This document shows, one piece after another, positions 36,598 to 47,087 of a stretch of 64,000 nt of DNA (position 1 is its first letter; each line of letters starts with the position of its first letter). Where the stretch lies: assembly GCA_020746995.1 (NCBI GenBank), contig JAGPXD010000003.1, forward strand, positions 2,480,001 through 2,544,000, in the 5' to 3' direction. The notes below the pieces were generated by a model that saw only the letters and a program-made list of their open reading frames with translations, did not search any database and had not been told where the DNA came from. The position numbers and the translations under genes are program-made. This DNA is from Plectosphaerella cucumerina. Lineage: Eukaryota; Ascomycota; Sordariomycetes; Glomerellales; Plectosphaerellaceae.

Positions 36598-38586
36598 TCA
36601 CGCCCTGCAAAGCCGACCATTATGCTGCTCCTCCCACCGATCCCTGCCGACACACAGACGACACCAGAAAACATCCGTCGGATCTGTCTGTCTCTTGATT
36701 CGCAGAAGCCGCTCGTAGTTCTCTCCCCAGAAAGTCTCCTCATAGTTTGGCTCGTATGTAAAGGCCTGATTTCACAAATGTCAGAACATGCCTCGACGGA
36801 GGGGGTGGGTGCCTTGCCTCATTTAGGTATGAGCCGCCCCCAGGCGTCAGATCACGCAATGGCTGCCACTTTGTCGTGAAGCCTTCAATAAGCGCCTTCT
36901 TCCCAGCCTCGTCGAACGGACCGAAGCCATTGATGGCCACTAGACTTGATAAGTATGGAAACGATTTGCTTGTTCTTGAGGAAACTTACAGGTATGCAGG
37001 TACGCCTTGCGCCAGGCCGGGTGGACCGCGTTGCCGCCCCCTCTCGGCTTCGCTTCTGCCACGCCTTTGCCGGCAATGAGATACGCTGGGAGACCTTCCC
37101 AGGCGTGTGCTGATCCCGCTGTTTTCAGGGCATGGGCGAGCGCAGCTGCATCGCCTTCCAGGGCGTCCTTTCCGAGAAGACGTGAGTTCATCATGGATGA
37201 TGCGCCTGCCCCTAGTCGATCTTGATGAACCTCGAACCAGTCCAGGTAGTTGTCGTAGTAGCTTGGAGTGGCGGGATAGACCCCGGTGCCGGTATTGGGC
37301 CATCGCTCCTGCATAGTTTCGTTGATCTTGCTGAGCAGCTGAGCCACCTTGGTCGTGTCGTGACCCAGGATTGTCCCGGATCCGCCGATGCCAGAGGTCA
37401 TATTGAACATGCTGTTGTCCTGAGCACTAGCCATGAAGTACCCTGCGAGCCCTGCATCTCCGAGTGTAGGGAACTGAGAGAAGACATAGGCAACAACGTC
37501 CCAAAAGTAGGTTGCATTTGGAGGAACGAAGAACTGGAGGTCCCATTGTGTCATCTTGGGGCTGGGATACGTCTTGATGGTCAGTGCCGTAACTACGCCG
37601 AAGGTGGTGCCGCCTCCCTGCGTCCTGTCAGCGAAAGTTTCTGCGCAACGTATGTAGTGAGAAAGAGGTTCTTACGCCTCTGAGAGCCCAGAAGAGGTCT
37701 TGGTGCTGACACTCGTTGACTGTCAGGACACGGCCTGCGGGTGTGACCACTTCCAACTCCAAGATCTGATCAACCCCAAGACCGTACGTGGAGCTCAAAA
37801 CTGAATGTCCACCACCACTTGTGTATCCGGCAAGACCGACAGTGGCGGCCATGCCTCCGACAATGGTCTGGCCGTGCTTGCCCGCAGCTTCATAGGCAAT
37901 CAAGCCGGTGGCACCGCCACCGACAGTAAGAGCGTTTCCTTCAATGCTGCTTCGACAGCCCTGTGGCTTAAAACTACCGTCGTGGTACTCGGTTTGGTTG
38001 AGATGATGCACCCAAATGGAGAGAGACCCGGGGGCATTGGAACGGCCGTGGAAGTCGTGGCCAGTGTTCTTGACATTGAGACGCACGTGATTCTTGCGAG
38101 CTGGAGTACAGTGTCAGAGACACGGGGGATTGTAGAGGATAGCCCTGGGCCGGGAGAATACGAACCGAAGTCGACACCCAGCTTCACGTGTTCCGGGGTT
38201 GAGGCATCAATTGCATAGGCAGGATATCCAGCAGGGCTGCACGGATAATTGGGGTCAGGAAGGCAGGTGTCATTACTCCAGTTGTTCCACATGACGGAGA
38301 TCGGGTTCTCGAGGTGGAACTGATATGTGTACCATCCAGCGGTGACTGCTGGGCACTGCTCTGGATTGTATGTGGGCTGTCCCGGATGGCAGACAGCTCC
38401 AGGAGGAGGAGGTTGCAGGAGTCTTCCTCCAAGACTGACGTTGAGCTTGTCCCAGACATCTGGAGCAGGCCAGTCAGCGGTGCCGGGATATGCCTTGCAG
38501 GCCGGGGTGCAGGAGGCGGATGTCCATGGAGAGAGACAGGACAGGGCGAGGGTGAATTGAGAAGTGATGCCGGTGGATGAGACCAT
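36598..38586 (-). CDS. Secreted FAD-linked oxidase, berberine-bridge/isoamyl-alcohol-oxidase type
   Basis: Five exons: 38166-38586, 37676-38100, 36990-37617, 36818-36939 and 36598-36765, encoding 587 residues; the fourth intron is GC-AG. The N-terminus is hydrophobic and starts at the ATG 38586 (MVSSTGITSQFTLALSCLSP), consistent with secretion, and there are several N-glycosylation sites (NWS, NDT, NQT, NAT, NMT, NET). The FAD-binding domain shows YAIDASTPEHVKLGVDFA, RLNVKNTGHDFHGRS with His155 as likely covalent flavin ligand, and LFWALRGGGGTTFGVV. The BBE domain closes with NYEETFWGENYERLL, RQTDPTDVF and VFWCRLCVG. The second flavin ligand Cys of bicovalent members appears replaced (GGMAATVGLAGYTSGGGHS), so a single covalent link is expected. 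Substrate cannot be told; relatives oxidise alcohols, oligosaccharides or secondary metabolites. Confidence 0.9.
36766..36817 (-). other. GC-AG intron in oxidase gene
   Basis: A 52-nt interval between GAG and GCC starts GCAAGG and ends TCAG, with CTGAC as branch-site candidate at 36780-36784. Removing it joins SYLNEA to FTYEPNYEETFWG, the conserved BBE segment. No GT donor nearby restores this frame with a usable length. Confidence 0.8.
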
Positions 38587-39898
38587 GGTGGAAGATATGA
38601 TCGGAGCAGACAGTGTTACTTCAGATGCACACTTACTCCGTTAGGGGTGAAAGGACTAGCGGCCAAGCTGTGAATGAAATAGTTGTGGGCTGGAAGACCT
38701 CGTGTTTCGCTTTGATCTAGGTCAGAGAGACACGATGTACGAATAGACAGGCACAGCCCCCAGTGACAAGACAAGAACTCAGTGCCGACGTAACCACGTC
38801 AAGGGCGCAGGATGAAGGTGCCTGACGGGGGGCAGACAAGGTGTGGTCTTCAGGACAAGATATGTGACATCAGGGCGGTGATCAACGGGGACCGGCCGAC
38901 GGCAGGGGGTCGTATCTCGCATTCCTTCATTAGGGTGCCCGAGCTAAGAGGAGCCGGAGCTGCGGGGACGCTACTGCAGGGCCGCATAGCTTGCTATCTT
39001 CTCGGTGGGCTTCGACCTCCAACTCAAGTCAGTTTCCGTCATATACATGGATTGCTGCTGACGCCGAGCGATGAGCGGGGCGAGACACCTGACGGTTCGG
39101 CGGAGACTTGTGGCCTGATGCGGTCTGGATCGGTTGATGCCATGAAGTGCCCAATGACGATGATGGCCGCGACGCATCTGCTAGGCTTCCTTCGAAAGAC
39201 GGCGACACAGCATCGGCCGGACCGAAAGGCTGTTGCCCCAGATCAGCCACCAGGCAGCACCGAAGCGGGCATCTGCATCCGTGACCAAGCCTGAGCTTGG
39301 TATTGGCCGAGAGACTTCAAGATCGGGAGACAGATCACATCAGCTTGGCGAGATGATGTCTATGCCCGGTCCATGTCCGTTGGTGTTGGCGTCGTCCGTT
39401 GCGGCGCAAGTAAGCCGCCCGTTGTCGGCGGAATGAGACGCCGGTTCCCCACCTCCAGGTCCTCAACTGGCAGAACTACAGTATTCGACCGACTGGAGGG
39501 TTTTCCCAGGCCGCGATACAACCACGGAGGTAGGCATTGTGACTCCAGGTACCTAGTCGAGATCAGGGGTCGCATATTCCGGTCAAAAGCAGACGCGGAT
39601 CGCATCAATCGATGAAGACAGCCAGATGTGGCCCCGACAATTGGTGCGTGCAATTCGGTTTTGGTGTTGGACAACCGTACTGTGATGGTGTGGATGTGGT
39701 GAAGCCGGGCGCTGCGCCGGGTCGGTGTCACTGCACCGCCAGGCAGAAATGTCCCCACTAAAATTTCCAACGCCATCAGCTTCACGCATTAGCGACAACT
39801 TCTTTCCTGACATCACACCTTCACCTCTAGCCAGCACAAACTCCAGAAGCGTACAGCGAACGAACGAAACCGTGGGAATCTGACCGCAGTCACGCCCA
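38587..39898. promoter_or_regulatory. Divergent intergenic region, oxidase/Gemin2-like
   Basis: 1.3 kb between divergent start codons. The overlapping small frames on both strands lack recognisable features. It should hold the oxidase promoter; no zinc-cluster cluster-type motif was recognised with confidence. Confidence 0.45.
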
Positions 39899-41608
39899 AT
39901 GGCATCTAAGCGCGCCTACACCCCGGAAGACGGGCAGCCGTCGCCCAAACGCGCCCGACCAAACGGCAACTCCAAGGCGCGCGCCCACCAGAACGCATAC
40001 ATCGACTCGACATGGGGCCAGAAATACGTCTTCTCCGGTCGCGACGATGGCACAACGGTGCCTCAAGACTCTGACTCCGACCTCGAGTGCGAAGGCGACG
40101 CTGAAGCCATGGCCTATCTCAGCTCCGTAAGGTAAGCTAGCCCTCTCTCCTCTCCCTTCTCCCCCCGCCGCCTGGCTCTCTGCTCCTGTGCTGAACGCCT
40201 CTTTCAAGTCTCCTTGCCCTCGGATGAGTACTGATATGGTGAGTACAATAGAGAGCAAGCGATGGGCATCCCGCATCTCCTCATCGCCCCAAAGATCCCT
40301 ATCGGACCACAGCTCCCGACAGACCTCCAGCAAGCCGAGGACGAAGACGAGGGCGAAGTTCACGAAGAACGTACCGACCGAAGCATATACAGCCAGGGGC
40401 AGAGCGATTTTAGGGGCCGCTACGAAGATGGCGCCTACATAGCCCAGCCGGATTGGGAAGCCGAGCAGGTCGCACAACAGCGACGTGACAATGCTCGTGG
40501 CGAGGGCTGGGAATCATCGGCCATGTTTGACGAGGAGGATGCCGAGGCTACCTTGTGTGAAGCTTATTACACGTCGCTGAGAAACCGCTACAACCTCCTT
40601 CAGGAAAAACTGCAAGCTCGCCCACCAGCGAGCGCCGTGGCCGCCCTGCCGCGGATCAACAGCTTCCACGTTGGCAACTTCGCACCCAAGTCCTCTGTCT
40701 CGACCGTATGGAATCGCCGTCTTCGGGAAACCGACCCATGGCCAGCGCAGGTCGCGTCGATGGACAAGGACTCCGTCATCCGGGTCCTACGCATCATGCT
40801 ATCGGGCAGGTTTCTGCGTCGGGGGTACGACCTCGAGGAGCGGACGAGCCGCTGGCTCTGGGCGCTGTTGGCGCGTCTGCCGGATCGCGGAGAGATGAGC
40901 CATACCGATATTGGGTGGGTGCGGGACCTCGGCCGCCGCGCTGTGCTCATGACGCAAAGTCTGGCTGATATGGCGAACCTACGGGAGGCGCTTGAAGGCG
41001 AGGGCATGGACCTGGGGGTCCATGACGCCGTGGATGAGAGCTCAGATGACGAGGAGGTCCTACAAGACTTCGTGGTAGAAGAGGAAGATGGTGTGGCCGA
41101 GAGCAACGAGTCTGACGGTGACAAGTTCCCGTCAGAGGAGAAGGCACCTCCAGCTCTTCCCGCAGAGACGGAGGCTTCCAACGAACACCCTGCGGTGCCC
41201 ACAGAGTCGGAGGTTCCCATCTGTCAGCCTCCTGTGTCCACAGAGGCGGACGTCCCCACGGCACCACCAGAGATCGAGGTCCCAGTCGAGGACGACCAAA
41301 ACTCCGAAGCCATGGACTGCTCCGAGGACGGCGAGATAGCCGAGGATGGCGAAGTGGCGGAGGAAGGTGAAGTGGCCGACGAGCACCCCGCCGTCGAGTC
41401 CGAAAGCCTCGAGGCCGCCAAGTCGCGAATCCTCGCCGAACTCGACCATGCCACTGCGGCCGAAGAGGAAGAGGCTCGGGCCGCCGAGAACCAGCTCCGT
41501 GCGAGGCTCAACATGCGCGCCACCCTCAACATGATCCTAACCGTTGCTGGCGAGTTTTACGGGCAGCGGGATCTGCTGGAGTTCCGAGACCCCTTCCCAG
41601 GTATGTAA
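39899..41608 (+). CDS. Gemin2/SIP1-like protein
   Basis: Exons 39899-40131 and 40252-41608 (intron 120 nt) encode 529 residues. Gemin2 binds SMN and the Sm ring during spliceosomal snRNP assembly. The N-terminus is basic and Pro-rich, then AMAYLSSVREQAMGIPHLL resembles the conserved YLxxVRxEA block of Gemin2. A helical domain follows (NSFHVGNFA, VASMDKDSVIRVLRIMLSGR, RWLWALLARLPDRGEM, WVRDLGRRAVLM). The end, LNMILTVAGEFYGQRDLLEF, matches the C-terminal ...LVSRYFDQRDL element of Gemin2. Between these lies a long acidic, Glu/Pro/Val-rich insertion with near-repeats (PTESEVPICQPPVSTEADVP) that other family members lack or carry in different form. The last codons (PFPGM) could be affected by an undetected terminal intron, since GTATGT follows the Pro codon. 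No SMN gene is in this window. Confidence 0.72.
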
Positions 41609-41848
41609 GTAAGTAATCACAAGGTCGGGTCACATGGGTCACCATAGAGTAGGCGTTCCGCACCATAATACCACATGCGCTGTGAAATACAATTTTTGTA
41701 CATTCGGATACAGTGTCCTCAAAGCAGCTCTTGCAGAGAACGCAGGAAACGCAACGCCCATGAAAACCAATGTCGCCGAGCCATTCTGGCTCGTGGATAT
41801 CAAAAACAACTGCCGCAAACTCCTCATAGCACAATACAGTGTTGTCGC

Positions 41849-42625
41849 TTACAACCCGGTCGTGTCCATGCCTTCGCCGACGAGGAAGTCGGCCTCTCCG
41901 AAATCGTTCGCCGTCGTGTTCTCTTGCTCGTATGAGGATCCGACCACGGCCACGCCAGCCTTGCGTCGTCCCTGCTTTCGTGGGACGGCGATGGTCCTCG
42001 AGTTGCTCCATCCCACCGGGGTGAGGCTGCGGGGGCTCACGTCACCCTCCATCCACGTGGAACGGTCACTCCACTGGCGAGGTGCCAGGGTGCCATCGTC
42101 CTCCTCTGCGTCGTCGAAGAATCGCTTGCGTCTGCCCGTCTGGCTGCCCGTCACCGAGGGCGGGTTGCTGTCGACGGTTTCCTGGGAGCTGGTCAGGCCC
42201 GGGACATCGTCGAGGCCAGGCACACCGTCTTCGTCTTCGACGAAAAGCGATGGTAGATCGTCTTCCTCGCGGGAGGGCTGTGATGACAGGCCGCCGATGC
42301 TGTGGATGCCGCAAAAGGGGAGGAGCTCGCGGCGTGGTCCGGAGGGGGCCTTGCACATAGGCAGGGAGGTGTCGGCGTCAGACCAGAGCTTGAAGCCGCT
42401 GTAGGGAGTACCGGTCTTGTAGCCCTCGGGCACGGACTTGCGGACGCGCATGCCGACGCTGAGCAGGTTGGTCTGGACCGTATCAGGCAGGACAGGCTTT
42501 TCGACGTCGTTCTGCGACGATGGTAGCGGCGACAGGGAGGAGGGCGAGAAGAAGGAGGTGATCTGACGCTGGGTGGGATCGCTGGCGGCGCCGGCAAACT
42601 GCCGCTTGGTGCGAGGGTGGGACAT
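41849..42625 (-). CDS. Probable ribonucleotide reductase inhibitor (Spd1/Dif1-like)
   Basis: Intron-free frame of 258 residues if started at the ATG 42625 (MSHPRTKRQFAGAASDPTQ). An upstream in-frame ATG at 42706 would add 27 basic residues, but the MSHPRTKR start looks like the family N-terminus. QRQITSFF is a PIP-box-like motif close to the N-terminus, which would fit PCNA/CRL4-Cdt2-coupled degradation as known for Spd1. NLLSVGMRVRKSVPEGYKTG matches the HUG-type block of the family as I remember it. KLWSD follows. The rest is acidic and Ser-rich with an RKRFFDD motif. By analogy the protein would limit or relocate ribonucleotide reductase outside S phase. Convergent with the Gemin2-like gene. 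Confidence 0.6.
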   Translation of the reverse strand: MSHPRTKRQFAGAASDPTQRQITSFFSPSSLSPLPSSQNDVEKPVLPDTVQTNLLSVGMRVRKSVPEGYKTGTPYSGFKLWSDADTSLPMCKAPSGPRRELLPFCGIHSIGGLSSQPSREEDDLPSLFVEDEDGVPGLDDVPGLTSSQETVDSNPPSVTGSQTGRRKRFFDDAEEDDGTLAPRQWSDRSTWMEGDVSPRSLTPVGWSNSRTIAVPRKQGRRKAGVAVVGSSYEQENTTANDFGEADFLVGEGMDTTGL

Positions 42626-44360
42626 GGTGATGGATGCTCGTGTTGAGATGCGATGAACGAGTGTGGTTCTGGACCTCTGTCTTGCGGCGGCGATGGAGGT
42701 CGTCAAGTACTCGGCCCAGAGATCAATTGACGTCCAAAACCAATCGAAGAGGCGCAGACAATCAGAAGGTCAATGCCGAAGGCTTCTGTGCACAAAAGGA
42801 CCCGGGTAGTGCCGTCGTAGCTGTCCAAGTCCCCTTCGTTCCGTTTGCGATCGAGTGACGCTGAATGAATGCGATGAATAGACGGGTAGAGTGGAGATTG
42901 TTCCGCGCAGGGGCCGGACGATTGTTGCCAGGAGAACGATCGAGAGAGGACGTGTGCACCTGGTACAGCTGGCAGGGCTATGTTTAGGCACAAGTGAGGT
43001 CAGGGTCTGGATTGATGATGTAGAAAGGTTGGAGGTTGGGAAACAAGAGAGCAGCAGGGGCCCTGGGAGACTGGGAGATGGGGGACAAGCTGTTTGATAG
43101 GCTGGTGGGTCCAAGCCGGGACGTCTGTGGCTGCCCCAGTGACCGACCTGAACCACGCGGGGTCTGGTGTCGCGAACCCGCGTCGGGGCGTGTTTTTTCG
43201 TGTAAAGTGGGACCCACTCTGAGGCAGTGACAATGGACGGCCAGCAATTGGTGGGACCTTTGGAGTTCGAAACGGTCGGTTTTTGGGAGCGGGAGAGGCT
43301 TGGGGGATTCTTCGAGGGAGAGCGACGATAATGTGACAATAGATGAGGTCTGCTGGTTTTCTTGACTGCCTTTGTCTCCGTCATTGCGGAAGCAGGGAGA
43401 GAGGGACATGCTTGGCCCGGCACAGAGGCCCGGCCCGTGCTCGCCAACAGTGCCACCGCAGAAGCCGGGTGAGGTCATCCGGAACCTGGTTATGGCTGAT
43501 GGCCGGGCGATCCCCCCGGACAAGGCATCTCGCCCGCGGGGTCTCTCACCCTCTTATCGTGTTGGCCAGGGGTCAGGGTGTTCCGTTGACTTCGTCAGGG
43601 CTCCATCTACACTGTCATGCTATTCATCTTACGAGGGGGCATCAAGTCGTTCGTGTCCCACCTTGGCTCTGGACCCTGCATGTCACTCATGTCACTCACA
43701 CATCCAAGACACAACTTCACAGACATTGTGGAAACCATTGACATTCGCAATCGGCAGTGCTGCCCTCCTGTCCACTGCACTCGGGTATGTAGCGATCCTC
43801 AACCAGCGGTTCCACGTCCTCGCGTCGAGAAGGTCACAGACCGTCCCAGACGCTCGTGGAAAGCCATTTCCAGCTGCCCACCCTCTCAATGCAGAGAGAC
43901 GCACCGCCCCGAGCTGGCACACGGGGCGAGAGCGAGGAAAAAAGAACCATGACGAGAACAGCGACGCGCGCGAAGGGGGGACCGAGGGGACCAAGGCGGG
44001 AGAGAGTAGTAGACGAGAGAGAGAGAGATAAAATGTGTAGCGGAGGAAAAATGCGTCGATTGGTTGATGCAAGATATCCGGAGACCCCCAAAAACGCCCC
44101 TGATTTTTGGCTCGGGAACTTTTGGCTGCCCCATCTTCTATCCGCGGATAAAAAAGGAAGCGTGTCAGAGTCTGATTATGTCCTGTCCGGAGACAGCAGG
44201 CTCTACCAGCCCCTGTCAGAGCGGTTGTCTAAACTCCCATGTCGCAACGTTGCTCTTGCAGATCCGTGAAGAGTGAGCCTCCATCGTAGCCCGTGTTCAT
44301 CATGACAGTCCCCCCGACCCCAGAAAAAGGAAACGCGTCGCGCCGGTCAAGGCGACACGC
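42626..44360. promoter_or_regulatory. 1.7-kb intergenic region
   Basis: Lies upstream of the reductase-inhibitor gene and downstream of the eS27 gene (both minus strand). Reading frames here are short and overlap on both strands. A GA-rich run is at about 44015-44032. No gene could be supported. Confidence 0.45.
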
Positions 44361-45155
44361 TTACTTCCTGCGGAAGGAGCAGCCCTCGGTCAGGCGGGCC
44401 TTGCCACCAGTGGGCTGGCACAGGACGGTCGTGCAGCCCTGGCAGATGACGACGGTCTGGGCGTGCGAGAAGACGGTGGTGATGGTGAAGCAGCCGGGGC
44501 ACTTGACGTCCATGAAGAACGAGCGGGGGGCGGGCACCAGCGTCTGTCGGTGAGGGTTAGCGACGACGCAGCTGGAAGCGGCAGGTGAGGCGAGGACATA
44601 CCTTGAGCTTGTGCTTCTTGGCCTCCGAGTCGGGGTGGGGGTGGAGCAGATCAACGGCGAGAGTCTAGATGGCTGTGGTTAGCTGGTGGTTCAGGTGTGA
44701 TGTTTCGTGATGGTCCGTGGCCGTCCGGGTCCTGCAATGTCCTAAATCGAAGTCGAGGTAATTGAGAAAAACGACAGCACTTCCGCGTATGCCTGGTGTC
44801 GTTTGCGCATGGCGGTCCCCAGCTATCCTCCAAGCAAGGCCTTCCATGATCGTGTACCATGCCATGATGTCTTGCGTGGGTGGCGACGATGAGGTGCAGC
44901 GAAGCGGTGGGTGCGGGGTGCATCGGCATCTCCCCATCGACATGTCTAGGGGTATTCGATCGAACGACCACATGCCCCATGATCTCCCATGATGGTATGC
45001 GTCGGGCTGGTGTGGTCGGTGATTTTCTTCGTCGGCGTCGTCGATGAGTGGAGGCGTTGTTGAATGTTCGACTTCGGGACCCCGGGCATTGCAGGTACGG
45101 CGGACCATCACACGTGTCGCCCAAATTGGCACACATCGGCAGGGCGGCTTACCAT
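44361..45155 (-). CDS. RPS27: Ribosomal protein eS27
   Basis: Cytosolic small-subunit ribosomal protein. Exons 45153-45155 (the ATG alone), 44602-44664 and 44361-44543, with introns of 488 and 58 nt, give 82 residues, the standard length. Exon 2 reads TLAVDLLHPHPDSEAKKHKLK; exon 3 reads TLVPAPRSFFMDVKCPGCF and continues with TTVFSHAQTVVICQGCTTVL and GGKARLTEGCSFRRK. The zinc finger cysteines CPGC and CQGC are intact. The first coding exon was chosen because the ATG at 45155 is followed at once by GTAAGC and joins to CTAG acceptor 44665. A long first intron is common in ribosomal protein genes and may carry regulatory elements. Divergent from the phosducin-like gene. Confidence 0.9.
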
Positions 45156-45731
45156 CTTGACGGTATTTGTCCGGGACTGGATTTGTCTGTCGTGCGAGTG
45201 CGGATTGGCGTGATGAAATCTGGAGGTTTGATGGGCAGATTCGCGGGCACTCGCAGAGATGGGCGGTGGTCTGGGTCAGAGGGGAGAGGTGGATGTGCAA
45301 AAGTTGATTTCGGGAGGCAAAGGCAAATTCGTCTCGGCGGCTGACCAATGAGAGCAGACGTTGGGGCCGGCACGCTGGAGCTTTCTTAGCGGGAAATAGG
45401 GTAGGGCTTTGCAACCGCACGTGACGCTTGGCCTCTCGGCACTGAAATCGCTGATTGGTGGGCGGGGCAGAACGACTGGCGGGGAGTCACGGCCAGTGCG
45501 GCGAGTGTGGCGCCGGACGACTCGGTCAGCTCGGTGAGCCAGCATTTTGTGGGGTAGCTGAGCGTCATCCCAGTGTCCCGCGCGGTTGCCCTTTGAGATG
45601 GAGGGGCAGCGAAGAGGAGTCTGGACTCTAGGCTGCCACGACTTCAAAGTGCATGACGCATCACCATCCTGCCGCTCACGAACCTTCCTCGTTAGCGCGC
45701 CAGCGACATACACACGCGAACAACCGGCAAG
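45156..45731. promoter_or_regulatory. Divergent promoter region, eS27/phosducin-like
   Basis: 576 bp shared between a ribosomal protein gene and a chaperone cofactor gene. No TATA element was seen, as usual for ribosomal protein promoters. Confidence 0.45.
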
Positions 45732-46574
45732 ATGGCAAACCCCATGGACCAGAGGATAGCAGTCCCGATTGACGACCCCAACGCCGACACCGAGTGGTAC
45801 GTCTCCTAAGCCCCGGCGGGCTTCCAACTCATCCTCTAAGACTGCGCGGAAAGGAACGAAATCCTCCGGAAACATGGCGTCATCCCCGAGAAGCCGCCGA
45901 GTCCGACGCCGATGATCCAGGAGGCATTGGAGGAGGGCCGACGGATCGCGCACGAGAATCGCCTTGAAGGCAAAGACCTGGATGAGCTCGATGAGCTCGA
46001 GGACGACGAGGACGAAGCTTTCCTCGAGATATACCGGCAAAAGCGCATGCAGGAGCTGGCGTCACTCAAGACAAAGGCCGTCCACGGCAGCGTCTACCCC
46101 GTGTCCAAGCCCGACTACGCGCGCGACATCACGGAAGCCTCGCACAAGGGCTACGTCTTCGTCAACCTTATATCGTCCGTCGGCACAAACATTGAGTCGC
46201 GGGTACTCTCGGAGCTGTGGAAGATGGCGGCGCAGGAGTACGGCGAGATCAAGTTCTGCGAAATCCCCGGAAGCAAAGCCATTGAGAACTACCCCGAGAG
46301 GAACTGCCCGACGATCCTGGTGTATAAGAACGGCGACATTGTCAAGCAGATTGTCACACTCATGACGCTCGGCGGTGTCCGGATGAACATGCTCAACCTC
46401 GACAGCATGCTGGTTGACGTGGGCGCGGTCCCGGAGTCGGATATGCGCGTGGTCAAGCGGCGGCGGAAGGCCGAGGACGAGGCGGAAGAGAAGGCTATGG
46501 CTGGGAACAAGGGTATCCGCAGCGGAAACGCGTCGCGGTCCAAGGAAGACGAGGATGACGACGACTGGTATTGA
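45732..46574 (+). CDS. Phosducin-like protein (Plp2/PhLP2-3 type)
   Basis: Exons 45732-45796 and 45854-46574 (57-nt intron, donor GTACGT, acceptor GGAAAG without a pyrimidine tract) give 261 residues. The junction restores TEW-NEILRKHGV, the family's N-terminal signature. A helical acidic region follows (DELDELEDDEDEAFLEIYRQKRMQELASL), then the thioredoxin-like domain (VFVNLISSVGTNIESRVLSE; IKFCEIPGSKAIENYPERNC; CPTILVYKNGDIVKQ) lacking the redox CxxC, as in all phosducins. The C-terminus is basic then acidic (KEDEDDDDWY). Family members are cofactors of the CCT/TRiC chaperonin for actin and tubulin folding; that role is by analogy to yeast Plp2. Confidence 0.88.
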
Positions 46575-47087
46575 GCGAGGTCTAGAGGCTGTCGCTGTAG
46601 CCTGTCGATGAAGGGTGTGTCGTGTAGGCAGCCGTAGATAAACATGTCAGGGCAGTCAGCGTGACTCCAAGCCAAAGCCGTGGGCTACTATTGATCCATT
46701 GACGGCCATGATGGTGTTGGAGTCGTATCTGGAACATATAGGGCAGAGAGCCCGGCAGTCCAAGGTTGCACCAAGCTGGAAATCTTGGTACACAAGCAAG
46801 GGGGAGAGAGAGGCATTTGGGGGCGATTATTATCAGATCTGCCGGACCCTGCGTCAATGGTCCGTCCCGCCTTTTTGTGGAGATCCAAACGGTGGGGTCC
46901 CGACTTGTCGCAGTCTGTCGCGTGTTGCCGAACCACGACATGACGAGACCAGGGCCCAGGCGCGTACCGCGTCGTCCCCCCCAAATCTGTACTACTAGCC
47001 TTCAACCATCCAACGTCCAACCTCCCACTTCGGTCCAACACCGATCCCTCTCGCCATTCCCTCTCCCGCTCCTCATCCCTTGGCACC
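46575..47087. promoter_or_regulatory. Intergenic region before LRR gene
   Basis: 513 bp between two plus-strand genes. The final 100 bp are CT-rich, as expected of a fungal 5' leader. No other element was seen. Confidence 0.4.

Noticed and set aside
43372..44031. 219-codon plus-strand frame upstream of the reductase-inhibitor gene
   Set aside because: Composition looks random and there is no convincing start or homology.
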